Assembly: GCF_014206815.1 (NCBI RefSeq)
Contig: NZ_JACHNP010000002.1
Span: forward strand, 620,001 to 684,000
From: Xanthomonas sp. F10
GTDB lineage: Bacteria > Pseudomonadota > Gammaproteobacteria > Xanthomonadales > Xanthomonadaceae
Direction: 5' to 3'
DNA: 64,000 nucleotides
Shown here: positions 17,238 through 27,475 of the stretch, in pieces
Numbering within the stretch: position 1 is the first letter of the stretch
How the letters are laid out: every line of letters begins with the position of its first letter
The notes under the pieces: generated by a model
Databases searched by the model: none
The model's input: only the letters and a program-made list of their open reading frames with translations
What the model was told of the DNA's origin: nothing
Program-made: the position numbers and the translations under genes

Positions 17238-19618
17238 GCGCCCTCCATCGCGTCGTCGGCCGCGGGCGCGCCGGCCAGGGTGCGCAGCGCGCGCACCGCG
17301 GCCTGCCAGGCGCGGTCGATCAGGCGGGCGCGGTCTTCGCTGACGATGCGGGCCTGGCCCTGCGCCAACAGCCGCGCCAGCCCGTCCAGGGTGTGCTCGG
17401 CGGCCTTCTGGCCGCGCTGGTTGACGAACAGCGCGCGATCGGTGATCGGGCTGTACCAGGACAGGCGCTGCCGTTTCAGGTCGCCCTGCTGGTTGACGAC
17501 GAACTCGAACCAGGTGCCGAACGGCAGCGTGCGCAGCCGCGCATACGCGGCCTGTTCGGTCTCGGTGCGTGGCGGCAGCGACGGCCGTTCGCCGTCCTCG
17601 CCCTGGTCGCCCAGGCGGGTGCGCGCCTTCAGTCGCACGCTGAGTTCGGTGCGCGAGGTGGTGGCATCGGTGCCGCCCGGCGTGGACAGGCGGCGGGCGA
17701 TCGCCTCGGCTTCCTGCTGGTGGTAGCCCACCTGCAGCAGCGCCTGGCACACGCGCTCGGCCAGGGCGGCATCGGAGGCGCCGTCGCTTTGGCAGGTGAC
17801 CTCGGCGATGCGCTCGGCCAGGCCGATGCGCTCGCGCCAGGTCTCCGAGTCCTCGCCCTGGCGCAGCAGGGTCAGCACCAGCACGTCGGACCAGGCCTGC
17901 TGCAGCAGGGTTTGCACGAAGCCGGGCGGTTGCCGGGCGCTGCACAGCGCCTCCAGGGTGGCGGTCGCGGTCTGCTTGGCCAACTCCAGCCGTTCCTTGC
18001 CGCGCGCGGCCTCGACGTGGCGGCGTTCGGCGATCTCGGCCTTGTGCGCCAGGCTGCGCTGCTGCGCCTGGATGTCCTGGTGGGCCTGTTCGAAGACGAC
18101 CTCGTCGCCTTCGTACTCCTCGACCACGCGGTCCACCGCGTGGTCGAGCTTGAGCAGCAGCGTCGGATCGCTGTCGTCTTCGCCCAGCCAGGTCGCGCCC
18201 GATTCGGCGACGGCGTTGAGCAGTTCCCGCGCCGGGTGGCGGCTGTGCGTGAAGAACGCCGGATCCTGCAGCGCCGCGCGCACCAGCGGCACCTGCAGGC
18301 GTTCCAGCAGCCCCGCGGCCGGCGCGTCGGGGCGGACCTCGCGTTCGATCTCGCCGTACAGCAGGCCGAGCAGGTCGAAGGTGTCGGCCTGCTGCGGTGC
18401 CAGCGTCGCCTGTGCGCCGTGGGTGGCGTGCAGCGCCTGCAGCAGGGCGGCGCGCACGTCGCGCAGGTGGCGGCGCCCGCGCAGCCCGCCCAGGGTGCTG
18501 TGGGCCGGCGGCTGCGCCTGCAGTTCGCCCAGGGCCTCCAGCAGGCTGGCGGTCGGCACCGGCGCCGCGCCGATGGCGCTCGCCGGCAGCGACGGGAGGG
18601 GGGCGGCGCCGGTGGCCATGGCCGCCGGTGCCGCGGCGGTGGGCGCGGCATGCGCGCGTGCGGCCGCCAGCAGCTGGCGCAGGGTGGCCAGATCGGGACC
18701 GCCAGCGGGTGGCGCGCCGGCATCGGCCGCCGGGCTCGCTGGCGGCAGCGGCGGTGGGGCGGCGGGCCCCGCCGACACGCCCGCGGCAGGCGCGGTCTGG
18801 CCGGGAGCGCTGCCGCTCCCCCTGGGTCCGCTGGCGGCAGCGGCAGGCGCGGCGCCTGCGGGCATGCGCGCGACGCGGCGCGCGCCCGGCTCGACGTTGG
18901 TGCTGCGCGCCACGTAGGGCAGGTAGATCAGGCCCGGCAGCACCCCAGCGTGGGTGAGCATGACGTTGGCCCGTTCAACGATCTCGCCATAGCCCGCCAG
19001 CACCTGGCGTTCGAAGGCGCGGTACAGCGCCAATTGCGTGTCCAGGCCCAGGCCCAGCGCGTCGCCGGCATCGCGCAGCAGCCGGCACAGCGCGTGCGGT
19101 CCCAGCGGCAACTGCTCGATCTCGAAGGCGGGCCGTGCCGCCAGCACGCCGAAGCGCTGGCCGAGCAACTGCAGCGGGATGTTGCAGCGGGTGGCCTCGC
19201 GGCGGGCGATCTCGTGCAGCACGATGTCGCGGTCGATATCCACGTCGGCGACCAGGGTCATCATCTGCGCGGTGGCGCCGGCCTTGGCCGCGCGCGGCGT
19301 GGCGGCCATCGTCAACGGGCTGCGGATGCCGGCCAATCCGGCTTCCAGGTGGGCCTGACAGAACGGCGCGAAGCGCGCGCGCTGCGCGCGCAGGCGCTGC
19401 GCTTCCTGGTAGATGTCCTGCTGCACCTGGCCGTTGCGGGCGCGCTCGGCTTGCTCGAACAGGGCCTGCTCCAGGTCGTCCAGGGTCGCCTGCAACGGTC
19501 CCTCGAGGGACCGCCACAGCTGGGCGTTCAGGGCCTGCAGGAGGCCGCGCACGCGCGCCGGCAACGCGGCGCTGGCAAGCGTCGCCGGCGGGGCCGACCT
19601 GGTCGCAGACACGGGCAT
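17234..19618 (-). CDS. DUF1631 domain-containing protein
   Basis: A 794-residue cytosolic protein of the DUF1631 family. The N-terminal helical part (to about 250) has LDDLEQALFEQAERARNGQVQQDIYQEAQ and CRLLRDAGDALGLGLDTQLALYRAFER. A Pro/Ala-rich linker follows (about 250-360), then a helical domain with FLLGLLYGEIEREV-like and KLDHAVDRVVEEYEGDEVVFEQAHQDIQ segments. A C-terminal beta-rich tail (RTLPFGTWFEFVVNQQGDLKRQRLSWYSPI) resembles a PilZ-like barrel. Function unknown; no signal peptide or membrane segment. The start ATG at 19618 lies 86 bp from the hemW stop. It is coupled to the PilZ gene by ATGA. Confidence 0.88.
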   Translation of the reverse strand: MPVSATRSAPPATLASAALPARVRGLLQALNAQLWRSLEGPLQATLDDLEQALFEQAERARNGQVQQDIYQEAQRLRAQRARFAPFCQAHLEAGLAGIRSPLTMAATPRAAKAGATAQMMTLVADVDIDRDIVLHEIARREATRCNIPLQLLGQRFGVLAARPAFEIEQLPLGPHALCRLLRDAGDALGLGLDTQLALYRAFERQVLAGYGEIVERANVMLTHAGVLPGLIYLPYVARSTNVEPGARRVARMPAGAAPAAAASGPRGSGSAPGQTAPAAGVSAGPAAPPPLPPASPAADAGAPPAGGPDLATLRQLLAAARAHAAPTAAAPAAMATGAAPLPSLPASAIGAAPVPTASLLEALGELQAQPPAHSTLGGLRGRRHLRDVRAALLQALHATHGAQATLAPQQADTFDLLGLLYGEIEREVRPDAPAAGLLERLQVPLVRAALQDPAFFTHSRHPARELLNAVAESGATWLGEDDSDPTLLLKLDHAVDRVVEEYEGDEVVFEQAHQDIQAQQRSLAHKAEIAERRHVEAARGKERLELAKQTATATLEALCSARQPPGFVQTLLQQAWSDVLVLTLLRQGEDSETWRERIGLAERIAEVTCQSDGASDAALAERVCQALLQVGYHQQEAEAIARRLSTPGGTDATTSRTELSVRLKARTRLGDQGEDGERPSLPPRTETEQAAYARLRTLPFGTWFEFVVNQQGDLKRQRLSWYSPITDRALFVNQRGQKAAEHTLDGLARLLAQGQARIVSEDRARLIDRAWQAAVRALRTLAGAPAADDAMEGA

Positions 19619-19704
19619 CCTGTGATCGCCGTTGTACTTTTCTGCGCGGTATGTAGCACGATCCGCCGCCGCAACCAAGGCGGCGACGTCGTCAGGACAC
19701 CGTC

Positions 19705-20934
19705 CTAGGGCAGAAACAGCGCGACCACGTCGTTGGTGAAACGCCGCCCCAGCTCGGTCGGCACGGCGTGGCCGGCGTCCACCCGCAGCCAGTCGCGGGC
19801 CTGCGCGGTGGCCAGGGCCGGGGCGATCGCCTGCAGCGGCAGGCCGGTGCGGGCGCTGAAGTCGCGCAGCGCGAAGCCGCCGTTGAGGCGCAGCGCGTTG
19901 AGCATGTACTCGAACGGGCGCCGCTCCGGCGCGATCCATTCGTCGCCGCCGATCGCCGCCGGCGTTCCGGCCGTGTCCAGGAACGCCTGCGGATGCTTGT
20001 GCTTCCAGCGCCGCAGGATGCTCTGCTCGGCGCCGGAGCTGATCTTGCCGTGGGCGCCGGCGCCGATGCCGAGATAGTCGCCGAAGGTCCAGTAGTTGAG
20101 GTTGTGCGCGCAGCGGTAGCCGGCGCGGGCGTAGGCGCTGACCTCGTACTGTGCGTAGCCGGCCTCGGCCAGCAGCGCCTGGCAGCGCTCCTGCATGTCC
20201 CAGGCGTCGTCGTCCTCGGGAATGCCCTGCGGCGGTCGCGCGGCGAACAGCGTATTCGGTTCCAGGGTGAGTTGGTAGTGGCTCACGTGGGTCGGCTGCA
20301 GCGCCAGCGCTTGCGCGATGTCGCGCTCGGCCTCGGCCAGGGTCTGCTGCGGCAGCGCGTACATCAGGTCCAGGTTGAGATTGGCGTAGCCGGCGTCCTG
20401 CGCCAGCTTCACCGCGCGCTCGGCCTCGGCACCGTCGTGGATGCGGCCCAGCCGCTGCAGCGCCGCATCGTCGAAGCTCTGGATGCCGAAGCTGAGGCGA
20501 TTCACCCCGGCCGCCAGGTAACGGTCGAAGCGGCCGTGCTCGGCGGTGCCGGGATTGGTCTCCAGGGTGATCTCCAGGCCCGGGGCAAAGCGCAGCCGGG
20601 CGCTGGCGGCCTGCAGGAAACGGTCGATCGCCTCGGGCGGGAACAGGCTGGGCGTGCCGCCGCCGAAGAACACGCTGTTGACCACGCGGCCCCAGACCAG
20701 CGGCAGGTCCTGGTCCAGGTCGCGGATCAGCGCCTCCACGTAGGCGTCGAACGGCAGCGCGCCCTTGGCCGCGTGCGAGTTGAAGTCGCAGTACGGGCAT
20801 TTGCGCACGCACCACGGCAGGTGCACGTACAGCGACAGCGGCGGCGGCACCAGCGCCGGGCTGTCGGCGTGCGCGGACGGGTCCGGGCAGGCGGTGCCGG
20901 GCGGATGCTGGCAATGGTCGTGGGCGTGCGGCAT
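19705..20934 (-). CDS. hemW: HemW, heme chaperone, radical SAM protein
   Basis: A 409-residue radical-SAM protein of the HemN-like HemW family. The cluster motif is CVRKCPYCDF (CxxxCxxC), preceded by LSLYVHLPWC. VFFGGGTPSLFPPEAI and NRLSFGIQSFDDAALQRLGR follow, then the C-terminal HemN_C domain. HemW lacks coproporphyrinogen oxidase activity and delivers heme to respiratory proteins; the HemW assignment rests on length and the motif. The N-terminus has an unusual 30-residue His/Pro-rich extension, so a later start is possible. It follows rdgB by 134 bp. Confidence 0.9.
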   Translation of the reverse strand: MPHAHDHCQHPPGTACPDPSAHADSPALVPPPLSLYVHLPWCVRKCPYCDFNSHAAKGALPFDAYVEALIRDLDQDLPLVWGRVVNSVFFGGGTPSLFPPEAIDRFLQAASARLRFAPGLEITLETNPGTAEHGRFDRYLAAGVNRLSFGIQSFDDAALQRLGRIHDGAEAERAVKLAQDAGYANLNLDLMYALPQQTLAEAERDIAQALALQPTHVSHYQLTLEPNTLFAARPPQGIPEDDDAWDMQERCQALLAEAGYAQYEVSAYARAGYRCAHNLNYWTFGDYLGIGAGAHGKISSGAEQSILRRWKHKHPQAFLDTAGTPAAIGGDEWIAPERRPFEYMLNALRLNGGFALRDFSARTGLPLQAIAPALATAQARDWLRVDAGHAVPTELGRRFTNDVVALFLP

Positions 20935-21068
20935 GGCGGGCGAGGGCGGGGAAGCGGAGAGGCGGGCGGCGCGTGTGCTGGGTGGTGGTCAGGGCCTGAC
21001 GGCGTGGCGCGACACGGGCCGCGCGGGCCATGGCGCCGGCCCTGGTCGGATGCCCGCGCGCGGCGCGT

Positions 21069-21680
21069 TCATCCGGTCGGTTGCGCCGCCAGCAGGTCGG
21101 CCAGGCGCTGCTTGAGCTGCTGCAGGGCGAGGGCGCGATGGCTGATGCGGTTCTTCAGCGCCAGCGGCATCTCGGCCGCGGTCTGGCCGTGGTCCGGGTC
21201 CAGGAACACCGGGTCGTAGCCATGTCCGCCGGTGCCGGCACGGGCCCGCGCGATGCGGCCGCGCCAGCGGCCCTCCACCAGCAGCGGCTGAGGATCCTCG
21301 GCATGCCGCAGCAGCACCAGCACGCAGTAGAAGTGCGCACCGCGCTGCGCGTCCGGGACATCGTGGAGTGCGTCCAGCAGCTTGTCGATGTTGGCCTGCG
21401 CATTGCCGTGTTCGCCGGCATAGCGCGCCGAATACAGGCCGGGTGCGCCGTGCAGCGCGTCGACGCAGATGCCGGAGTCGTCGGCCAGTGCCGGCAGGCC
21501 GGTGACGCGGGCGGCGTGGCGCGCCTTGAGCAGCGCGTTCTCGACGAAGGTCAGGCCGGTCTCGTCGGCATCGCTGACGCCGAGCGTGGATTGCGCGATC
21601 AGGTCGACGCCGACGTCGTCGAGCAGGGCATGCAGTTCTTCGAGCTTGCCGGCGTTGCTGCTGGCGAGGACCAGTTTCAT
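21069..21680 (-). CDS. rdgB: dITP/XTP pyrophosphatase
   Basis: A 203-residue HAM1/RdgB NTPase that hydrolyses dITP, ITP and XTP to monophosphates, keeping deaminated purines out of nucleic acids. Signatures: [13 protein letters not shown] at the N-terminus, [39 protein letters not shown], and [12 protein letters not shown] with [11 protein letters not shown] at the C-terminal end. Its ATG overlaps the VOC gene stop by 4 bp. The rph-VOC-rdgB run is fully overlapping. Confidence 0.97.
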   Translation of the reverse strand: MKLVLASSNAGKLEELHALLDDVGVDLIAQSTLGVSDADETGLTFVENALLKARHAARVTGLPALADDSGICVDALHGAPGLYSARYAGEHGNAQANIDKLLDALHDVPDAQRGAHFYCVLVLLRHAEDPQPLLVEGRWRGRIARARAGTGGHGYDPVFLDPDHGQTAAEMPLALKNRISHRALALQQLKQRLADLLAAQPTG

Positions 21681-22062
21681 GCGGTGGGCTCCAGCAGATC
21701 CCAGGTGTTGCCGTAGAGGTCGCGGAACACCGCGACCGTGGCGTAGGGTTCGTGACGTGGGGCTTCCAGGAATTCCACGCCGGCGGCGAGCATCGCCGCA
21801 TGGTCGCGCTGGAAGTCGTCGGTGTGCATGAAGAAGCCGACCCGGCCGCCGGTCTGGTCGCCGATGCGGCTGCGCTGCGCGTCGTCGCTGGCGCGCGCCA
21901 GCAGCAGCGCCGCACCGCGCGCATCGCCAGGCCCGACCACGACCCAGCGCTTGTGGCCCTGGTCCACGTCTTCCAGCAACTGGAAGCCCAGCTTGCCGGT
22001 GTACCAGGCGATGGCCTCGTCGTAGTCGGCCACCACCAGGGTGACCAGCGCCAGGCGCCGGT

Positions 22063-22066
<4 letters not shown>
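21677..22066 (-). CDS. VOC superfamily (glyoxalase-like) protein
   Basis: A 129-residue vicinal-oxygen-chelate fold protein: [27 protein letters not shown] at the N-terminus and [16 protein letters not shown] at the C-terminus are the two beta-alpha-beta-beta-beta modules. The substrate is unknown. A C-terminal Glu in DLLEP matches the usual metal-ligand position; the other ligands cannot be assigned with confidence. Start and stop overlap rph and rdgB by 4 bp each, so the gene is embedded within the rph-rdgB nucleotide-quality operon. Confidence 0.9.
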
Positions 22067-22788
<722 letters not shown>

Positions 22789-22897
22789 GCAGGGGGTTCC
22801 GGGAAGGGCGGGGCCATGCGCGGCATGTGACCGCGTTCGGCAAGGCAGGAAAGGGCGCTAGGTTAACATCCGCCCCTTGTCCGCATTGGAACACCGC

Positions 22898-23758
22898 ATG
22901 ATCCGCAGCATGACCGCCTACGCCGGCGCCGAGCGCATCACTCCCTGGGGCACGCTGGGGTGCGAGCTGCGCTCGGTCAACCACCGTTTCCTGGAGGTGG
23001 GCGTGCGCCTGCCGGAGGAACTGCGCGCGCTGGAGCCGCAACTGCGCGAACGCGTGGCCGCGCGGATCAGCCGCGGCAAGCTCGACCTGATGCTGCGCCT
23101 GCGCGCGCCGGACGCGGCGCAGACCCTGGCGGTGAACGAGGCCCTGGTCGAGCAGCTGGGCGTGCTGGCGCAGCGGCTGGGCGCGCGTTTTGCGCAGATG
23201 CAGGTGCAGTTCGTCGACCTGCTGCAGTTGCCCGGCGTGCTGCAGGGGCAGAGCGTCGATCCGGCGGCGCTGCAGGCGCAGGCGCTGGAACTGCTGGACG
23301 AGGTGCTGGCCGAGTTCGTCGCCGCGCGCGAGCGCGAGGGCGGCAAGCTGGCCGCGGCCATCGTCGAGCGGGTGGATGCGGTGGAACGCATCGCCGGCGA
23401 GGTGCGCACGCTGATCCCGGCCATCCGCGACGGCCAGCGCGCCAAGCTGGCGGCGCGCCTGGCCGACCTGCCGCACCCGGTCGACCCCGGTCGCGCCGAG
23501 CAGGAACTGGTGCTGTGGCTGCAAAAGCTCGACGTGGACGAGGAACTGGACCGGCTCGCCAGCCACATCAAGGAACTGCGCCGGGTGCTGCGCCAGCCGG
23601 AACCGGCGGGCCGGCGCCTGGACTTCCTGCTGCAGGAGTTCAACCGCGAGGCCAACACCCTGGGCTCGAAGTCGGTGGACAGCCGCACCTCCAACGCCGC
23701 GGTGGAACTGAAGGTGCTGATCGACCAGATCCGCGAGCAGGTGCAGAACCTGGAGTAG
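22898..23758 (+). CDS. yicC: YicC family endoribonuclease
   Basis: A 286-residue YicC/YloC family protein. The N-terminus is the diagnostic MIRSMTAYAGAER and the C-terminus DFLLQEFNREANTLGSKSVD with NAAVELKVLIDQIREQVQN. E. coli YicC is an RNA endonuclease reported to act on small RNAs. The ATG at 22898 matches the family start; the frame is open a little further upstream. The typical neighbours rph (divergent) and gmk (downstream) are present. The repeat block begins right after the stop. Confidence 0.95.
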   Translation: MIRSMTAYAGAERITPWGTLGCELRSVNHRFLEVGVRLPEELRALEPQLRERVAARISRGKLDLMLRLRAPDAAQTLAVNEALVEQLGVLAQRLGARFAQMQVQFVDLLQLPGVLQGQSVDPAALQAQALELLDEVLAEFVAAREREGGKLAAAIVERVDAVERIAGEVRTLIPAIRDGQRAKLAARLADLPHPVDPGRAEQELVLWLQKLDVDEELDRLASHIKELRRVLRQPEPAGRRLDFLLQEFNREANTLGSKSVDSRTSNAAVELKVLIDQIREQVQNLE

Positions 23759-23905
23759 CCGGGATGGCGGGAGTCGGGATTGGGGATTGGTACGGCGGAT
23801 CCCGGCGTTGGCCGGGTCGGACCCAATACCGGGTAGCATATCGACCCCGTGGGTATCGGCCCGCGGCTTCGCTCGCGAATCCCGACTCCCCAATCCCGAA
23901 CCCCT
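23759..23905. repeat. GGGATTGGGGATTGG inverted pair between yicC and gmk
   Basis: The left arm (GGGAGTCGGGATTGGGGATT, from 23769) starts directly after the yicC stop. The right arm (CGAATCCCGACTCCCCAATC, from 23876) ends 7 bp from the gmk start codon. About 85 bp separates them. Confidence 0.75.
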
Positions 23906-23911
23906 GATCCT

Positions 23912-24538
23912 ATGCGCGGCACTCTCTACATCGTGGCGGCCCCCTCCGGCGCCGGCAAGAGCAGCATCGTCAACGCCACCCTGGCGCGCGATCCGCAGAT
24001 CGCGCTGTCGATCTCGTTCACCTCGCGTGCGCCGCGCCCGGGCGAACGCCATGCCGAGCACTATCATTTCGTCTCCGCCGACGAATTCCAGCGCATGATC
24101 GATGCCGGCGACTTCTTCGAGTACGCCCGCGTGCACGGCGACTGGAAGGGCACCGCGCGGCAGTCGGTGGAGCCGCAGCTGGCTGCCGGTCACGACGTGC
24201 TGCTGGAGATCGACTGGCAGGGCGCCCGCCAGGTGCGGACCAAGGTGCCGGACGCGGTCAGCGTGTTCATCCTGCCGCCCTCGCGCGAGGCGCTGGAGCA
24301 GCGCATGCGCAAGCGCGGCCAGGACAGCGAGGCGGTGATCGCGCAGCGGCTGGCCGCCGCGCGCGAGGAGATGTCGCACTACGCCGACTTCGACTACGTG
24401 ATCGTCAACGAGCACTTCGACACCGCCGTGGACGAGATGTGCGCGATCTTCGTCGCCAGCCGCCTGCGCCGCCTGCCGCAGCAGCAGCGCCATGCCGGGC
24501 TGATCGCCACTCTCCTGCAGGAACAGCCAACTGGCTGA
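23912..24538 (+). CDS. gmk: guanylate kinase
   Basis: A 208-residue kinase converting GMP to GDP. P-loop APSGAGKSS at residues about 9-17; GMP-binding SISFTSRAPRPGERHAEHYHF; DFFEYARVHGDWKGT; VLLEIDWQGARQVR; lid region REALEQRMRKRGQDSEAVIAQRL. Start at 23912 gives the E. coli length (207). First gene of the conserved gmk-rpoZ-spoT-recG block. No clear Shine-Dalgarno is seen, since the upstream region is repeat sequence. Confidence 0.98.
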   Translation: MRGTLYIVAAPSGAGKSSIVNATLARDPQIALSISFTSRAPRPGERHAEHYHFVSADEFQRMIDAGDFFEYARVHGDWKGTARQSVEPQLAAGHDVLLEIDWQGARQVRTKVPDAVSVFILPPSREALEQRMRKRGQDSEAVIAQRLAAAREEMSHYADFDYVIVNEHFDTAVDEMCAIFVASRLRRLPQQQRHAGLIATLLQEQPTG

Positions 24539-24565
24539 TTCCAAAGGGAACTGAATAGGGTGGGG

Positions 24566-24594
24566 TTGATCTTGGGCGGTTGCCGCCCTACAAT
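24566..24594 (+). promoter_or_regulatory. sigma70-type promoter for rpoZ
   Basis: TTGATC (24566-24571), a 17-bp spacer and TACAAT (24589-24594) lie between gmk and rpoZ. The geometry is ideal and the leader to the rpoZ ATG would be about 50 nt. Confidence 0.75.
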
Positions 24595-24650
24595 CCCCGC
24601 CCTTTCCCTCATTCGAACGCGTGGCCGTTGCCGGCCCGCCGGGAGCCCGC

Positions 24651-24950
24651 ATGGCCCGCATCACCGTAGAAGATTGCCTGGAAGTCGTTAACAACCGTTT
24701 CGAACTGGTCATGATGGCGTCCAAGCGCGCCCGCCAGCTCGCCAACGGCGTGCAGGCCACCCTCGACAACACCGAATCGGCCGACAAGCCGACCGTGCTG
24801 GCGCTGCGCGAGATCGCCGCGCGCAAGATCGACAATGCGCTGATCGACGAGGTCGAGAAGGCCGAGCGCGAGCGCGCCGAGCGCGAAGCCCTGGAATGGG
24901 CCGCGGCCGAGGTGGTGGCCGACGAGGACATGTCCAAGAACGACGACTGA
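24651..24950 (+). CDS. rpoZ: RNA polymerase omega subunit
   Basis: A 99-residue omega subunit. [30 protein letters not shown] is almost identical to the family signature, followed by [15 protein letters not shown] and an acidic, Glu-rich tail. Omega stabilises beta-prime and, with DksA, takes part in ppGpp response; spoT is the next gene. GGGAG lies 5 bp upstream of the ATG. A strong terminator follows, so rpoZ can be made without spoT. Confidence 0.98.
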   Translation: MARITVEDCLEVVNNRFELVMMASKRARQLANGVQATLDNTESADKPTVLALREIAARKIDNALIDEVEKAERERAEREALEWAAAEVVADEDMSKNDD

Positions 24951-24980
24951 TCGCGTCCCCGCGTCGCGATCGTCCTGCGA

Positions 24981-25010
24981 ACAGCCCGCATCCGCGGGCT
25001 GTTTCGTTTT
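24981..25010 (+). terminator. Rho-independent terminator after rpoZ
   Basis: ACAGCCCGC-ATCC-GCGGGCTGT, a 9-bp perfect stem followed by TTCGTTTT, lies between rpoZ and spoT. It implies read-through control or a separate spoT promoter. Confidence 0.88.
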
Positions 25011-25051
25011 GCGGGTTTGCCGTCCACGCGCCGCTGGCATAGTCTTTCCGC

Positions 25052-27223
25052 ATGAACCCAGGCCCTTCTGCCCAGGTCGCCAGTGCCGCGCCGCCGTCGG
25101 CCGACGAGGCGGTCCCCGACTACGTCCTGCAGCTCGAACGCAGCGCCAGCTATCTGCCCGCCGAGCAGATCCCGCTGCTGCGCCGCGCGTGGGAGGTCGG
25201 CGCGGCCGCGCACGCGGGGCAGACCCGCAAGTCCGGCGAGCCCTACATCACCCATCCGGTGGCGGTGGCCGGGGTGCTGGCCGAACTCGGCCTGGACGTG
25301 GAGGCGCTGATCGCGGCGATCCTGCACGACACCATCGAGGACACCCCGCTGACCCGCGCCGAACTGGCCGCCGAGTTTGGCGAGGCGGTGGCGGAACTGG
25401 TCGACGGCGTCACCAAGCTGGACAAGCTCAAGTTCCGCGACCGCCAGGAAGCGGCCGCCGAGAGCTTCCGCAAGATGCTGCTGGCGATGTCGCGCGACCT
25501 GCGCGTGATCATGATCAAGCTCGCCGACCGCCTGCACAACATGCGCACGCTGGGCGCGCAGAGCGCCGAGGCGCGCAGCCGCATCGCCCGCGAGACCCTG
25601 GAGATCTACGCGCCGATCGCCCAGCGCCTGGGCATGAGCCTGATGAAGTCCGAGCTGCAGAATCTCGGCTTCCGCGCGTTGCATCCGTGGCGCCACGCAA
25701 TCATCGAAAAACACATCCGCAGCCAGCCGGTGGTGCGCCGCGAGTCGATGGCGCAGGTGGAGGTGCAATTGTCGCAGCGCCTGGCCAAGGAAGGGCTGGA
25801 ACACCGGTTGGTCAGCCGGATCAAGACCCCGTGGAGCATCTACAACAAGATGCGCGACGAGAACAAATCGTTCGACCAGGTGATGGACGTGTTCGGCTTC
25901 CGCCTGGTGGTGCGTGGCGTGCCGGACTGCTACCACGCGCTCGGCGCGGTGCATGCCACCTTCAAGCCGCTGGACGCGCGCTTCCGCGACTTCATCGCCA
26001 TTCCCAAGGCCAACGGTTACCAGTCGCTGCACACGGTGCTGTTCGGGCCCTTCGGCTCGCCGATCGAAGTGCAGATCCGTACCGAGGAGATGGACCTGAT
26101 CGCCGAGCGCGGCGTCGCCGCGCACTGGACCTACAAGTTCGGCGGCGATTCGCCCAACAGCGCGCAGAGCCGCGCGCATGCGTGGATCGTCGAACTGATC
26201 GAATCGCAGCGCGCCGCCGGCTCGTCGCTGGAGTTCCTGGACAACGTCAAGGTCGACCTGTTCCCGGACGAGGTCTACCTGTTCACGCCCAAGGGCAAGA
26301 TCCTGGCGTTGCCGCGCAACTCCACCGCACTGGACTTCGCCTATGCGGTGCACACCGACGTCGGCAATCGCGCGGTGGCCTCGCGCGTGGACAAGAAGCT
26401 GGTGCCGCTGCGCACCAAGCTGGTCAGCGGACAGACGGTGGAAGTGATCACCGCGCGCTCGGCCACGCCCAAGCCGCAGTGGCTGGAGTTCGTGGTCAGC
26501 AGCAAGGCGCGCACCGCGATCCGTCACCAGCTCAAGCAGCTCGAGCACGAGGACGCGGTGCAGCTCGGCCACCGCATGCTCGACCGCGCGCTGGAGGCGA
26601 TGGACAGTTCGCTGGAACGGCTGCCCAAGGGGCGCCTGGACTCCTTCCTCAGCGAGCACCGCTACCCGCGTCTCGAAGCCCTGCTGGCCGACGTGGCGCT
26701 GGGCAACTGGATGCCCAACCAGGCGGCGCAGGCGCTGATGGCGTATGCCGAACTGCGCGGCGGCGGCCACTCCAAGCATTCGCAGGAAAAGATCCTGATC
26801 AACGGCACCGAGCGCGGCGTGGTCAGCTTCGCCAACTGCTGCCAGCCGATTCCCGGCGACGAGATCATGGGTTATCACACCGCCGGCAAGGGCATCGTGG
26901 TGCATCGGCTGGACTGTCCGAACCTGGCCGAACTGCGCAAATCGCCGGAGCGCTGGGTGCCGATCGGCTGGGATACCAGCGTCATCGGCGACTACGACAC
27001 CGCGCTGGTGGTGGACGTGGAGAACCGCACCGGCGTGCTGGCGCAACTGGCCGCGGCGATCGCGCAGAGCCAGTCCAACATCGAGCGCGTCGACTACCTG
27101 GACCGCGACTTCAACGCCGCGGTGCTGCGCTTCAACATCCAGGTGCGCGACCGCAACCACCTGGCCGAGGTGATGCGCCGGCTGCGGCGCTTGAATGCGG
27201 TGCAGAGCGTGCGGCGCCAGTAG
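25052..27223 (+). CDS. spoT: bifunctional (p)ppGpp synthetase/hydrolase
   Basis: A 723-residue RSH protein. The HD hydrolase domain has HPVAVAGVL and LHDTIEDT (His92/Asp93, Glu96/Asp97) and KLADRLHNMRTL, so hydrolysis is intact. The synthetase domain has VFGFRLVV and FRDFIAIPKANGYQSLHTVLFG. TGS (about residue 405 on, VYLFTPKGKILALP) follows, then a zinc-finger-like segment with NCCQPIPGDEI and a C-terminal ACT domain. It lies in the classic gmk-rpoZ-spoT order. No second RSH gene (relA) is in the window. Confidence 0.97.
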   Translation: MNPGPSAQVASAAPPSADEAVPDYVLQLERSASYLPAEQIPLLRRAWEVGAAAHAGQTRKSGEPYITHPVAVAGVLAELGLDVEALIAAILHDTIEDTPLTRAELAAEFGEAVAELVDGVTKLDKLKFRDRQEAAAESFRKMLLAMSRDLRVIMIKLADRLHNMRTLGAQSAEARSRIARETLEIYAPIAQRLGMSLMKSELQNLGFRALHPWRHAIIEKHIRSQPVVRRESMAQVEVQLSQRLAKEGLEHRLVSRIKTPWSIYNKMRDENKSFDQVMDVFGFRLVVRGVPDCYHALGAVHATFKPLDARFRDFIAIPKANGYQSLHTVLFGPFGSPIEVQIRTEEMDLIAERGVAAHWTYKFGGDSPNSAQSRAHAWIVELIESQRAAGSSLEFLDNVKVDLFPDEVYLFTPKGKILALPRNSTALDFAYAVHTDVGNRAVASRVDKKLVPLRTKLVSGQTVEVITARSATPKPQWLEFVVSSKARTAIRHQLKQLEHEDAVQLGHRMLDRALEAMDSSLERLPKGRLDSFLSEHRYPRLEALLADVALGNWMPNQAAQALMAYAELRGGGHSKHSQEKILINGTERGVVSFANCCQPIPGDEIMGYHTAGKGIVVHRLDCPNLAELRKSPERWVPIGWDTSVIGDYDTALVVDVENRTGVLAQLAAAIAQSQSNIERVDYLDRDFNAAVLRFNIQVRDRNHLAEVMRRLRRLNAVQSVRRQ

Positions 27224-27230
27224 GTGGTGC

Positions 27231-27430
27231 CGGGATTGGGGAGTTGGGATTGGGGATTCGACGCGGGCCTGGCCCTGGCGTCGTAGGAGCGGCTTCAGCC
27301 GCGACGCCTTACCGATGAAGTGTCGCGGCTGAAGCCGCTCCTACGAAATCTCCTGAAAGCGGGCACCGCGGCGTGTCCCGCCGTCACGCTGTTCCCGAAT
27401 TCCCAATCCCCAATCCCCAATCCCCAACCG
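27231..27430. repeat. nested repeat: REP pair inside a GGGATTGGGGATTCG pair
   Basis: The outer arms are GGGATTGGGGAGTTGGGATT (from 27232) and CCCAATCCCCAATCCCCAAC (about 27402-27428, several iterations). The inner arms are TAGGAGCGGCTTCAGCCGCG (from 27284) and CGCGGCTGAAGCCGCTCCTA (to 27344). It occupies the whole spoT-ridA gap except the last 45 bp. Confidence 0.8.
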
Positions 27431-27475
27431 CGCACGCCAGCTAAACTAGGCGGACATTCTTCCAACGGAGTCGCC

